Part shown: positions 1-8,852 of the stretch, piece after piece
Numbering within the stretch: position 1 is the first letter of the stretch
How the letters are laid out: every line of letters starts with the position of its first letter
Assembly: GCA_026988355.1 (NCBI GenBank)
Contig: JALSLK010000089.1
Span: 1-64,000 of the forward strand
Direction: 5' to 3'
Length of the DNA: 64,000 bases
From: Flavobacteriaceae bacterium
GTDB lineage: Bacteria; Bacteroidota; Bacteroidia; Flavobacteriales; Flavobacteriaceae
Translations under genes and position numbers: made by a program
Notes under the pieces: generated by a model
What the model was told of the DNA's origin: nothing
The model's database searches: none
Seen by the model: only the letters and a program-made list of their open reading frames with translations

Positions 1-316
1 TGGCTACTGTTAGTACATGATTTAGATCCGCTGATCCATCTTCGTTCATTGGTGTACCAACAGCAATAAATACAATATCTGTTTGGTTTATTACAGTTTT
101 TAAATCTGTAGTAAATTTTAGTGTTTGATTTTCAATATTATTTTTAACCAGAGTTTCTAATCCTGGTTCGTATATGGGAACAATACCTTGTTTTAGATTT
201 TCAATTTTTGTGGCATCTATATCCACACAGGTTACCTTATTGCCCATTTCAGCAAAGCAAGTTCCTGTTACCAATCCTACATATCCAGATCCTATTATAG
301 TGATGTTGTTTTTCAT
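1..316 (-). CDS. ugd: UDP-glucose 6-dehydrogenase, N-terminal part (runs off the window start)
   Basis: Minus-strand translation from ATG at 316: [34 protein letters not shown]..., Rossmann motif typical of UDP-glucose/GDP-mannose dehydrogenases. Confidence 0.85.
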   Translation of the reverse strand, partial: MKNNITIIGSGYVGLVTGTCFAEMGNKVTCVDIDATKIENLKQGIVPIYEPGLETLVKNNIENQTLKFTTDLKTVINQTDIVFIAVGTPMNEDGSADLNHVLTVA

Positions 317-469
317 TTTCCCATTTTAAACTTTCCTAAAGGGAAGGTTTTTATTTTAGATTAATTTTTATTTATTCCAAATGTAGTTAAAACTGTGCAC
401 TTTTGTATATTTTATCTTATTTCTAAAAAATTATACGCATCTAATGCTTGTATTAAAAGGGTGTTAGAT

Positions 470-1453
470 TTACTGTTTTATAAACCATTTAAAAGTGATA
501 TTTAATCCTTTATTGATGTCAAATAATGGGTTATAATTCATTAATTCGTTTGCTTTATAAATATTTGCAAGAGAATCTCGTACATCTCCAATTCGGTTTG
601 GTCCATAGTTGGCTTGTATGGTTTTATTTGATATTTTTTGTAGGCTATTCCATAGTGTATTTAAGCTTACTCTATCGCCACATGCAATGTTATAGATTTG
701 GTTTCCTGCTTTTTTATCTGCAAACAGGCCTTTTATATTTGCTTGTACAGCATTTTCTACATAGGTAAAATCTCTTGTTTGTTCTCCATCTCCATTAATA
801 GTTGGTGCTTTATTTTCTTTAATTGCTTGCATAAATAATGGTATTACTGCTGCATAGGCTCCATTTGGACTTTGTTTTGGTCCAAATATATTAAAATATC
901 TAAATCCAATAGTATCAGTTTGGTAGGTTTTTGCAAACACATCTGCATACAATTCGTTTACCAATTTGGTTACGGCGTAAGGCGAAAGAGGTTTGCCAAT
1001 ATTGGCTTCTTCTTTTGGTAATTTTTTACTGTCGCCATAGGTAGAACTAGATGCTGCATATACCATTCTTTTTACCGTTTTAGATTCTTTAAGTGCGACT
1101 AACATGTTTAAGAATCCACCCGAATTTACTTGGTCTGTTTTTATCGGATTGTCGATGGATCTCGGTACAGACCCTAATGCTGCTTGATGTGATACATAGT
1201 CTATACCTTGCATTGCATTTTTACAAGTTTCTAAATCACAAATATCGCCTTCTATAAATTCAAATGCAGAATTGCCTTCGAATTCTTGAATATTTTTATA
1301 GTAACCATTCGATAGATTATCTAAAACACGTACTTTTTTTGCTCCATATTTTAAGAGGTATTCTACAATATTTGAACCTATAAATCCTGCACCTCCCGTT
1401 ACTAGAAAACTATATTTAGATAAATCTGTGTTGTGGTATTTTGTTTTGTACAT
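470..1453 (-). CDS. NAD-dependent epimerase/dehydratase, UDP-GlcNAc 4-epimerase (WbpP/TviC)-like
   Basis: SDR motif VTGGAGFIGSNIVEYLL, YxxxK (SPYAVTK), polysaccharide-locus context. Confidence 0.85.
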   Translation of the reverse strand: MYKTKYHNTDLSKYSFLVTGGAGFIGSNIVEYLLKYGAKKVRVLDNLSNGYYKNIQEFEGNSAFEFIEGDICDLETCKNAMQGIDYVSHQAALGSVPRSIDNPIKTDQVNSGGFLNMLVALKESKTVKRMVYAASSSTYGDSKKLPKEEANIGKPLSPYAVTKLVNELYADVFAKTYQTDTIGFRYFNIFGPKQSPNGAYAAVIPLFMQAIKENKAPTINGDGEQTRDFTYVENAVQANIKGLFADKKAGNQIYNIACGDRVSLNTLWNSLQKISNKTIQANYGPNRIGDVRDSLANIYKANELMNYNPLFDINKGLNITFKWFIKQ

Positions 1454-1494
1454 GTTTTTCTTAATTATTCCTTTTGGTTTACTTGGTTAAGTAT

Positions 1495-2382
1495 TTACAA
1501 CAAATTTCGTAAATAATCTGCATAGGAGCTTTTTCCTAAGCCATCTGCTAATTTTAGTAATTGATTGCTTTTAATATAACCCATTCGCCATGCTATTTCT
1601 TCAATACATGCTACTTTTAAACCTGTTCTTTTCTCTATTGCTTTTATAAATTCGGATGCATCGTTTAAGGATTCATGTGTTCCTGAATCTAACCATGCAA
1701 AACCACGACCTAATAGCTCCATACTTAATTTATTCTGTTTTAAGTAATGTTGATTTACACTTGTTATTTCTAGTTCTCCTCGTTCTGATGGTTTTACATT
1801 TTGTGCTATTTTCACTACTTCATTGGTGTAAAAATACAAACCTACTACGGCATAATTACTTTTTGGTATTGCTGGTTTCTCTTCTAAACTTATTACATTA
1901 CCATTTGTGTTAATTTCTGCTATTCCATATCTATTAGGATCTTTTACTTCGTATCCAAAAATTACTGCTTCTCTTTTTTCTGTTACTGTTTTAATAGCGT
2001 TTTTTAATGTTTTTTGAAACCCTGCTCCATAGAATATATTATCTCCCAATATTAAGGACACATCATCATTGCCAATAAATTCTTCGCCAATTAAAAATGC
2101 TTGTGCTAATCCGTCTGGACTTGGTTGCTCTTTGTAAACCAGTTTTAACCCTAGTTGTGACCCATTTCCAAATAATTTTTTAAAATTTGGTAAGTCGCTA
2201 GGTGTAGAAATGATTAAAATTTCTGTAATTCCTGCTAGCATTAATACCGATAGTGGATAATAAATCATTGGTTTATCGTAAACGGGTAATAATTGCTTTG
2301 AAACTACTTTTGTTAATGGATATAATCGAGTTCCAGAACCTCCTGCAAGTATGATGCCTTTCATAAAAAAATATTTCGACAA
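1495..2382 (-). CDS. rmlA: glucose-1-phosphate thymidylyltransferase
   Basis: [46 protein letters not shown] is the RmlA signature; start probably the internal Met of MKGIILAGG. Confidence 0.95.
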   Translation of the reverse strand: MSKYFFMKGIILAGGSGTRLYPLTKVVSKQLLPVYDKPMIYYPLSVLMLAGITEILIISTPSDLPNFKKLFGNGSQLGLKLVYKEQPSPDGLAQAFLIGEEFIGNDDVSLILGDNIFYGAGFQKTLKNAIKTVTEKREAVIFGYEVKDPNRYGIAEINTNGNVISLEEKPAIPKSNYAVVGLYFYTNEVVKIAQNVKPSERGELEITSVNQHYLKQNKLSMELLGRGFAWLDSGTHESLNDASEFIKAIEKRTGLKVACIEEIAWRMGYIKSNQLLKLADGLGKSSYADYLRNLL

Positions 2383-2522
2383 ATTTAAGATTTAATTATT
2401 AATCCTTGTACTGCTTCGTATGATTTTTGTAATTTGTTGTAATAATTATGAAATAATACCAATTAAATTTCAAAATGCGCTAAATAGATTTGAAAATATT
2501 TTTTTAAGTCAAAAAAAAATAT

Positions 2523-2930
2523 TTATTTTCGCTTTAGGTAGATTGTATCTAAACTAATCTCATTATTTTTTATCCTTGTGTAATTAGTAATATTTATTGT
2601 ATCAGAAATATATCCCTTTTTTTTTATACAAATCATTTCTGCTGTAGGCAATAATTTCGTTCGACCTGTTCCTATTCTTTTTACTATTTTGATTGTTCTT
2701 TCTGAAAAATGGAATATTCCTTTGGTATTGGTTAAAGTGGAGTCTTTATAGGATAAGATTATAAGATTATTTTTTGGATAATTAATAAAATTCACTTCTG
2801 CATCATTTATTGGTTTTTTAGTGTGATTATCTATTAGTGCACCATGAATGCTATTTCTAATTACGTATGTTTTATGAGAACAAGAAGTAAATGTAAATAA
2901 AGAAATAAGTATATATATAAATGTTTTCAT
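2523..2930 (-). CDS. small lipoprotein with carboxypeptidase-regulatory-like region; candidate immunity protein
   Basis: Signal peptide with lipobox-like LFTFTSC; ATG overlaps the upstream stop (ATGA). Confidence 0.5.
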   Translation of the reverse strand: MKTFIYILISLFTFTSCSHKTYVIRNSIHGALIDNHTKKPINDAEVNFINYPKNNLIILSYKDSTLTNTKGIFHFSERTIKIVKRIGTGRTKLLPTAEMICIKKKGYISDTINITNYTRIKNNEISLDTIYLKRK

Positions 2931-4069
2931 TCTTCTACTGAAAGTTTAGAAAGTGATAATAATCCTAGTACATTTTCTTCGGTTGCAAAAACTCTAGCGT
3001 AATCATTTCTTTCGTGATTATAATATTTCATTACATCAACATCTCCTTTATCTGGATAATCAAAACCTCCCTTTTTAACAGGGAGTACACTTTGTGTTAT
3101 TAAAGTTGAACTTTTTTCATGTTTATATGAATGAACAGTTCCTCCATAAGCTTTTAAAATTGTATGTCCAATTTCATGTGCAGATGTATATTTAAAAGTG
3201 CTAATTGCTATCCATTCATCTATATATCTCCATCCTTTTAAAGGATCAGGAAAATCAACATCATATTTAATATACCCTACATTATATGAAACACGTTCAG
3301 GAACAAATATATTGGCAACAAGCGAAATAAGACCATCTATAGTACCGGGGTTACTAGAACCTAAAGATTTTCTATTTGTATTAAAGGTCAGATTCACATC
3401 ATCCATTGTATTTTTCTTCACATCTATTGTGTTGACAGAAACCTCATATTTTTCTTCATTAATCATCACAAATCGCTCGCCTTTTCTACTCCAATGTTCA
3501 CTTATCCCATCCAAAGCTAATTTTTTTAAATCTTCAAATCCCTTTGTTCTTGACTTTAATGGTTCATTGAGAAAATATTTAATAGCTTCTTTTGGAATTT
3601 TATCCCAAGGACATTTCTCTTCTTCAATTATAGAATTGGTATCTTTTCTACATTTCACTCCTTTTGTTCCACCATCCTTTAAATCCACACGTAAAGTTAC
3701 ATCAACACGTTTGGTATTTTTATTTATTTTAAGGTCAACCCAATCTACCTTTTTGTATTTCATTTTAAATTTAAGAGTATCAAACTCATCTTCATCGGTA
3801 CCATACCAAACTTTAGTAAGTAAATTGAGCCCTTTTGCTTCGGTTAATTTTTTAGTATCTAAGATGCCATTATTATCAAAACCATCCCAATACCAATCAT
3901 GTTCTCCTTGTGTTAGTAGATTAGGGTCTTTAATTCGTTCTTCATAAATAAGATTTGAACCATCTCTAATTTGTACAACACGTTCTTTTGCATCTTTATT
4001 GTGAATACCTATGGTAAATTTCATTTTACCTAACTCTTCATTTCCTATTCCTAAGGGTGTAAAATTCAT
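2927..4069 (-). CDS. HEXXH zinc-metallopeptidase-like protein; candidate T6SS-associated effector
   Basis: HEIGH motif (TSAHEIGHTILKAYGG) near the C-terminus; N-terminal WDGFDNNG segment resembling a FlgD Ig-like repeat; follows a TssD-like gene by 1 bp. Confidence 0.6.
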   Translation of the reverse strand: MNFTPLGIGNEELGKMKFTIGIHNKDAKERVVQIRDGSNLIYEERIKDPNLLTQGEHDWYWDGFDNNGILDTKKLTEAKGLNLLTKVWYGTDEDEFDTLKFKMKYKKVDWVDLKINKNTKRVDVTLRVDLKDGGTKGVKCRKDTNSIIEEEKCPWDKIPKEAIKYFLNEPLKSRTKGFEDLKKLALDGISEHWSRKGERFVMINEEKYEVSVNTIDVKKNTMDDVNLTFNTNRKSLGSSNPGTIDGLISLVANIFVPERVSYNVGYIKYDVDFPDPLKGWRYIDEWIAISTFKYTSAHEIGHTILKAYGGTVHSYKHEKSSTLITQSVLPVKKGGFDYPDKGDVDVMKYYNHERNDYARVFATEENVLGLLSLSKLSVEE

Positions 4070-4070
4070 A

Positions 4071-4532
4071 CTATCCTAATTTTGCAGTGGTTTTAATTGT
4101 GGTTTCTTCTGTTTTTGTTGGTGCAGCAGTATTGCTTAAATCGGAAACCTTCCAATATTTTTCAAAAATTTTCACACCATTTTCTAACATAATTGCAGGC
4201 GATAATTCTATATATGTTGCCATTGGTCTATTATTTACGCCATCAAATTCTTCGTAATAATTAACTAAATAACCATCCATGAGTTCAATAGTTCTACTTT
4301 TTCCCATTAATGAAGAGGGAGAAATAATAATCTTAGCATTTTTCATGCTATTTTCGTTTGACATCCATTCAAAAAACAGTTTTTCTTTTGTAGATTCTAC
4401 CACAATTTTAAAAACGCCTCCTGTTGGTGTTGATGATGGATATCCGTTAAAACTTGATTTCTGTTCAAAACTAAAGTTAAAATTTAAGATGGTAAAAACT
4501 TTATCTTCGATTTCTAATTTTGCTGTTATCAT
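4071..4532 (-). CDS. TssD/Hcp-family type VI secretion tube protein (Bacteroidota type)
   Basis: Pattern KLEIEDKVFTILNFNFSFEQ..GYPSSTPTGG..FKIVVEST..FFEWM...RTIELMDGYLVNYYEEFD..MATYIELSPA fits Bacteroidota TssD; start assigned to MITAKLE at 4532. Confidence 0.8.
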   Translation of the reverse strand: MITAKLEIEDKVFTILNFNFSFEQKSSFNGYPSSTPTGGVFKIVVESTKEKLFFEWMSNENSMKNAKIIISPSSLMGKSRTIELMDGYLVNYYEEFDGVNNRPMATYIELSPAIMLENGVKIFEKYWKVSDLSNTAAPTKTEETTIKTTAKLG

Positions 4533-4652
4533 AAATTTTCTTTTATTCCTAAAATAATAAGGCAACCAAAATACAAAATTAATTTGATTTTATGTAATTA
4601 ATTGTATTTTTTTAATGTGGAATTGCTCTTATTTTTTATACGACTCTTTATA

Positions 4653-5687
4653 TTAATAATCTTGGTATGCTCCTGAAGTGACATTTTTAAGCCATTTTTC
4701 ATTAGATAAATACCAGTCGATGGTTTTTTCTAAACCTGCAGAAAAATCTAATGATGGCTTCCAACCAAAGGCATTATTTATTTTTGAAATGTCTATAGCA
4801 TATCGTAAATCGTGTCCTGCTCTGTCTTTTACGTATGTAATTAGTTGCTTAGACGTTCCTTTTTTCTGATTTAACTTTTTGTCTACCAATTCGCAAAGGG
4901 TGTAAATTAAATCAATATTTGTCAACTCATTATTTCCTCCAATATTATAGGTTTCGCCTAATTTTCCTTTGTGGAATAGTAAGTCGATTGCCGCAACATG
5001 ATCTTCTACATACAACCAATCTCTCACGTTTTTTCCATTTCCATAAACTGGAAGACTTTTTTTTTGTTTTATGTTATTTATAAATAATGGTATTAACTTT
5101 TCTGGAAATTGATTTGGTCCATAATTATTTGAACAGTTCGATATTATTATTGGTAGCTTATACGTATCGTAATATGCTCTTACAAAATGATCGGAACTTG
5201 CTTTTGCTGCGGAGTAGGGACTATGTGGGTCATAAGCGGTTTGCTCGGTAAATTTCCCTGTATCTTGTAAGGAGCCATATACTTCGTCTGTAGATACATG
5301 GTAAAATAAATTGTCCGATTCTTCGTTCCAATTTTGATTTGCTGCTTGTAATAAATTTACGGTTCCTATTACATTTGTCATTACAAATTCTAACGGATTG
5401 CTTATAGAACGATCTACATGCGATTCTGCAGCAAGATGTATTACGGCATTTATTTTCTTCTCTTTAAATATTTTTTGAATAAACTCTTTATCAACTATAT
5501 CTCCTTTAATAAAGGTGTAATTGTCGTAATTTTCTATATCTCGAATGTTTTCTAGGTTACCTGCATAGGTTAATTTATCGAGATTGTAAATATGATAATT
5601 AGCATATTTTTTTACGAATAAACGTACTAGATGTGAACCTATAAATCCTGCTCCTCCTGTAATTAGTATGTTTTTTGATGTACTCAT
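4653..5687 (-). CDS. rmlB: dTDP-glucose 4,6-dehydratase
   Basis: MSTSKNILITGGAGFIGSHLVRLFV..., HVSTDEVYGSL, YSAAKASSDHFVRAY; start at 5687 preferred over the longer ORF. Confidence 0.95.
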   Translation of the reverse strand: MSTSKNILITGGAGFIGSHLVRLFVKKYANYHIYNLDKLTYAGNLENIRDIENYDNYTFIKGDIVDKEFIQKIFKEKKINAVIHLAAESHVDRSISNPLEFVMTNVIGTVNLLQAANQNWNEESDNLFYHVSTDEVYGSLQDTGKFTEQTAYDPHSPYSAAKASSDHFVRAYYDTYKLPIIISNCSNNYGPNQFPEKLIPLFINNIKQKKSLPVYGNGKNVRDWLYVEDHVAAIDLLFHKGKLGETYNIGGNNELTNIDLIYTLCELVDKKLNQKKGTSKQLITYVKDRAGHDLRYAIDISKINNAFGWKPSLDFSAGLEKTIDWYLSNEKWLKNVTSGAYQDY

Positions 5688-5725
5688 TTTTTTTATTTCT
5701 ATAAATGTGTTACTAGTTTCACGCA

Positions 5726-5743
5726 ATCCCGAAGTTTCGGGAT
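5726..5743. repeat. perfect inverted repeat ATCCCGAA-GT-TTCGGGAT
   Basis: 8-bp arms with a 2-nt centre, just upstream of rmlB. Confidence 0.7.
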
Positions 5744-5885
5744 GCAAAGTATTAGTATAAAATTATTCCTTACTTAATCTATTATTGTCTCAATACAATT
5801 TTCCTTCGCTGTCTCTACGAAAAATTATTCGATAAGACGTATTCTTAAAATCAAAAATTACGATTCATTTATTATTAAACCTACA

Positions 5886-7187
5886 CTACAATCGCATGTC
5901 CGATTTTTCTTTCGGTAGCATTGCTTTTACGTCATATAAAACGTGTTTTTCTGCTAAGATACTAGACAAGTTTAACGCTTTAAATTCTTCATGCGCTACG
6001 ACAATAACAATAGCTTGGTATTTTTTATTTATATCCGAAAAGTCAGAAACTAATTGGATATCGTATTCGTGTTTTACTGCAGAAACTGTTGCCCAAGGAT
6101 CGTATACATCTACATTTAGTTTAAATGATTTTAATTCATTAATAACATCAATTGCTCTTGAGTTTCGTATGTCTGGACAGTTTTCTTTAAATGTAATTCC
6201 AAGTACTAATGCATTGGCATCTTTTACAGGAATATTTTTATTTATCATGAGTTTTACCGTTTCTTGTGCAACAAATCCTCCCATACTATCGTTTAAACGT
6301 CTTCCTGCAAGTATTATTTCAGGATTATAACCTAATTTTATAGCTTTTTGTGCTAAATAATATGGATCTACTCCAATACAATGTCCACCAACCAATCCTG
6401 GTTTAAATGGTAAAAAATTCCATTTGGTTCCAGCAGCTTCTAGTACTTCATTGGTATCTATATCCATTAGTTTGAATATTTTGGATAATTCATTTACAAA
6501 AGCAATATTTATATCTCGTTGTGAATTTTCGATAACTTTTGCTGCTTCGGCAACTTTTATAGAAGGGGCAAGGTACGTTCCTGCTGTTATAATTGATTTG
6601 TAGACTGCATCGATCTTTTTGCCTATTTCTGGAGTGGAGCCTGAGGTTACTTTTAATATTTTAGTTACGGTACGTTCTTTATCTCCTGGATTTATTCTTT
6701 CTGGAGAATAACCGACATAAAAGTCTACATTAAATTTTAGTTTGGATGTTTTTTCTAAAATAGGCACACATTCTTCTTCTGTTGCTCCTGGAAAAACGGT
6801 GGATTCGTATACTACTATATCGCCTTTTTTTAGAATGCTTCCAACGGTTTCACTTGCTTTAAAAAGTGGTGTTAAGTCTGGTTTGTTATTTTTATCAACT
6901 GGTGTTGGTACTGTTACAATATAAAAATTACAGTTTTTTAGTTCTTCTTTATTTGTAGTAACCCAAAGCCCGTTATTTGTAGATTGTAGGGTTTTTAGCG
7001 ATTTGCAATTTACATTTTGAAGCTGTGTTTTTGTGGTTTCAAGCGTATTGTCGGTATTATTTCTTAATTGCTTAATTCTATTTGGATTAATATCGAATCC
7101 AATTGTTTTGTATTTTTTAGCAAATTCTACTGCCAATGGTAAACCAACATAACCTAAACCTATAATTGCAATTTTAATATCCTTCAT
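5886..7187 (-). CDS. nucleotide-sugar dehydrogenase (UDP-HexNAc dehydrogenase, TviB/WbpO-like)
   Basis: MKDIKIAIIGLGYVGLPLAVEFAKKY, PGLVGGHCIGVDPYYLA. Confidence 0.9.
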   Translation of the reverse strand: MKDIKIAIIGLGYVGLPLAVEFAKKYKTIGFDINPNRIKQLRNNTDNTLETTKTQLQNVNCKSLKTLQSTNNGLWVTTNKEELKNCNFYIVTVPTPVDKNNKPDLTPLFKASETVGSILKKGDIVVYESTVFPGATEEECVPILEKTSKLKFNVDFYVGYSPERINPGDKERTVTKILKVTSGSTPEIGKKIDAVYKSIITAGTYLAPSIKVAEAAKVIENSQRDINIAFVNELSKIFKLMDIDTNEVLEAAGTKWNFLPFKPGLVGGHCIGVDPYYLAQKAIKLGYNPEIILAGRRLNDSMGGFVAQETVKLMINKNIPVKDANALVLGITFKENCPDIRNSRAIDVINELKSFKLNVDVYDPWATVSAVKHEYDIQLVSDFSDINKKYQAIVIVVAHEEFKALNLSSILAEKHVLYDVKAMLPKEKSDMRL

Positions 7188-7780
7188 TAAAATAATGTTT
7201 TTAAAATATATTTTAGGTCATTTTTAAGCGACCAATTTTTTATGTACTCTTTGTTTAATTCTATTTTTTTTTTCCAAAGTACTTCATCGTTATACTTTTG
7301 GGGATCTTTTTGTTCTGCTAAAATAGCTTCTTCATTTTTAAAATGTAATGTTGCAGGACCTGTAATTCCTGGTTTTATGCTTAAAATAATCTTATCTTCT
7401 CCTTGTAATACATCTGCATATCCTTTTACATCTGGTCTAGGACCAACAATACTCATAGTTCCTAAAAACACATTGTATATTTGTGGTAATTCGTCTAGAT
7501 GGTATTTTCTAATAAAAGATCCAAATTTAGTTATTCTTGTATCGTTTTTTATCGTGATGTAATTTGTGGCATCTGTTAGAAGCATACTTCTAATTTTAAA
7601 GATAGTAAAAACAATTCCGTTTTGACCGATTCTTTCTTGTTTGTAGATTCCGTTTTTTTTTGTTGAAAACGATGCGATTACTGCTAAAACTAAAATTGGT
7701 ATTGTGAACATTATTATTCCTAATATTGAAAAAAATAGGTCAAAGAGCCGTTTTATTATATGTTGTTTTTTTGTTAGAAT
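7187..7780 (-). CDS. bacterial sugar transferase (undecaprenyl-phosphate sugar-1-phosphate transferase family); likely non-ATG start
   Basis: KIRSML, YHLDELPQIYNVFLGTMSIVGPRP; family-typical N-terminal KRLFDLFFSILGII lies upstream of the first ATG (7711) with no ATG/GTG/TTG available. Confidence 0.85.
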   Translation of the reverse strand: MLTKKQHIIKRLFDLFFSILGIIMFTIPILVLAVIASFSTKKNGIYKQERIGQNGIVFTIFKIRSMLLTDATNYITIKNDTRITKFGSFIRKYHLDELPQIYNVFLGTMSIVGPRPDVKGYADVLQGEDKIILSIKPGITGPATLHFKNEEAILAEQKDPQKYNDEVLWKKKIELNKEYIKNWSLKNDLKYILKTLF

Positions 7781-7824
7781 ATTATTTACTTAATTTATTC
7801 TTACGAAGCGATAGAGTCAAAAAA

Positions 7825-8850
7825 CTATCGATTACTTGCATAGATTCTTTCGATGATATCGACTATTTTTAATCCTTCGAGCGCATTTGTTTTAATAGAT
7901 TTTTTACCTTGTAATACATCTACGACATTTTCAAAAACAAAATGATGATTTTGTGCGGATCCTTTATATGCTCCATAATCATTTCCTGGATTCGTTGGTT
8001 TTAGTTCTGGCATTTCATACTCTTTTATATGGCAATATTCTACTTCGTTCATGTATTGTCCACCAATTTTTACAGCACCATTTTCTGCGATAATTGTCAT
8101 CGAACTCTCCATATTTTTATGGTATAATGTCGTTGAAAAGTTAAAGTTTCCAATACCTCCTTTTACAAATTCAAAGTTTACAATGCCAGCATCTTCAAAA
8201 TCGGTCATCTTTTGATGTTTAAAATCTTTCATTATAGATTGAATATTTTTTATGTCTCCAAAAAGCCAATACATAATATCGATAAAATGAGAAAACTGTG
8301 TAAATAGTGTTCCTCCATCTAATTTTTTATCTCCATGCCAACTATCTGCTGTATAGTATCGTTCGTCTCTATTCCAAAAACTATTTACATGAACGGAATA
8401 AATTTCTCCTAGAGTACCATTATCTACAAGGTCTTTAATCCATATAGATGGTGGCGAGTATCTGTTTTGCATTACCGTAAATACTTGTTTTGAAACCTGT
8501 AATGCCTTAAAAATAATTTCTTCAGCATCCGATTTATTTAATGCCATTGGTTTTTCAATAACAACATGGTTTTTATGTTCTAATGCTAAAATGGCATGCG
8601 TTGCATGAAAACCGTTAGGAGTTGCTATGGTAATAACATCCGTTTCCACATCACTTTGTAATAATTGCTCGATAGATTCAAAAAATGGAACTTGATATTG
8701 TTCCATATTTAATTGCTCTTTAGGTTTAATATCGACTAATGCTACAAGATTACAATTCGAATTTCGGCTAATCATTTCTGCATGTCGTTTCCCAATATGA
8801 CCACATCCAATAACGGCAAAATTTATTTTTCTATTTTTAATTAATTCCAT
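7825..8850 (-). CDS. Gfo/Idh/MocA family oxidoreductase (WbpB-like)
   Basis: NFAVIGCGHIGKRHAEMI, VIEKPMAL. Confidence 0.85.
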   Translation of the reverse strand: MELIKNRKINFAVIGCGHIGKRHAEMISRNSNCNLVALVDIKPKEQLNMEQYQVPFFESIEQLLQSDVETDVITIATPNGFHATHAILALEHKNHVVIEKPMALNKSDAEEIIFKALQVSKQVFTVMQNRYSPPSIWIKDLVDNGTLGEIYSVHVNSFWNRDERYYTADSWHGDKKLDGGTLFTQFSHFIDIMYWLFGDIKNIQSIMKDFKHQKMTDFEDAGIVNFEFVKGGIGNFNFSTTLYHKNMESSMTIIAENGAVKIGGQYMNEVEYCHIKEYEMPELKPTNPGNDYGAYKGSAQNHHFVFENVVDVLQGKKSIKTNALEGLKIVDIIERIYASNR

Positions 8851-8852
8851 TT

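Noticed and set aside
3198-3947. 249-aa plus-strand ORF
   Set aside because: Antisense to the well-supported 2927-4069 gene; low-complexity Ser/Phe/Leu composition typical of an antisense frame.
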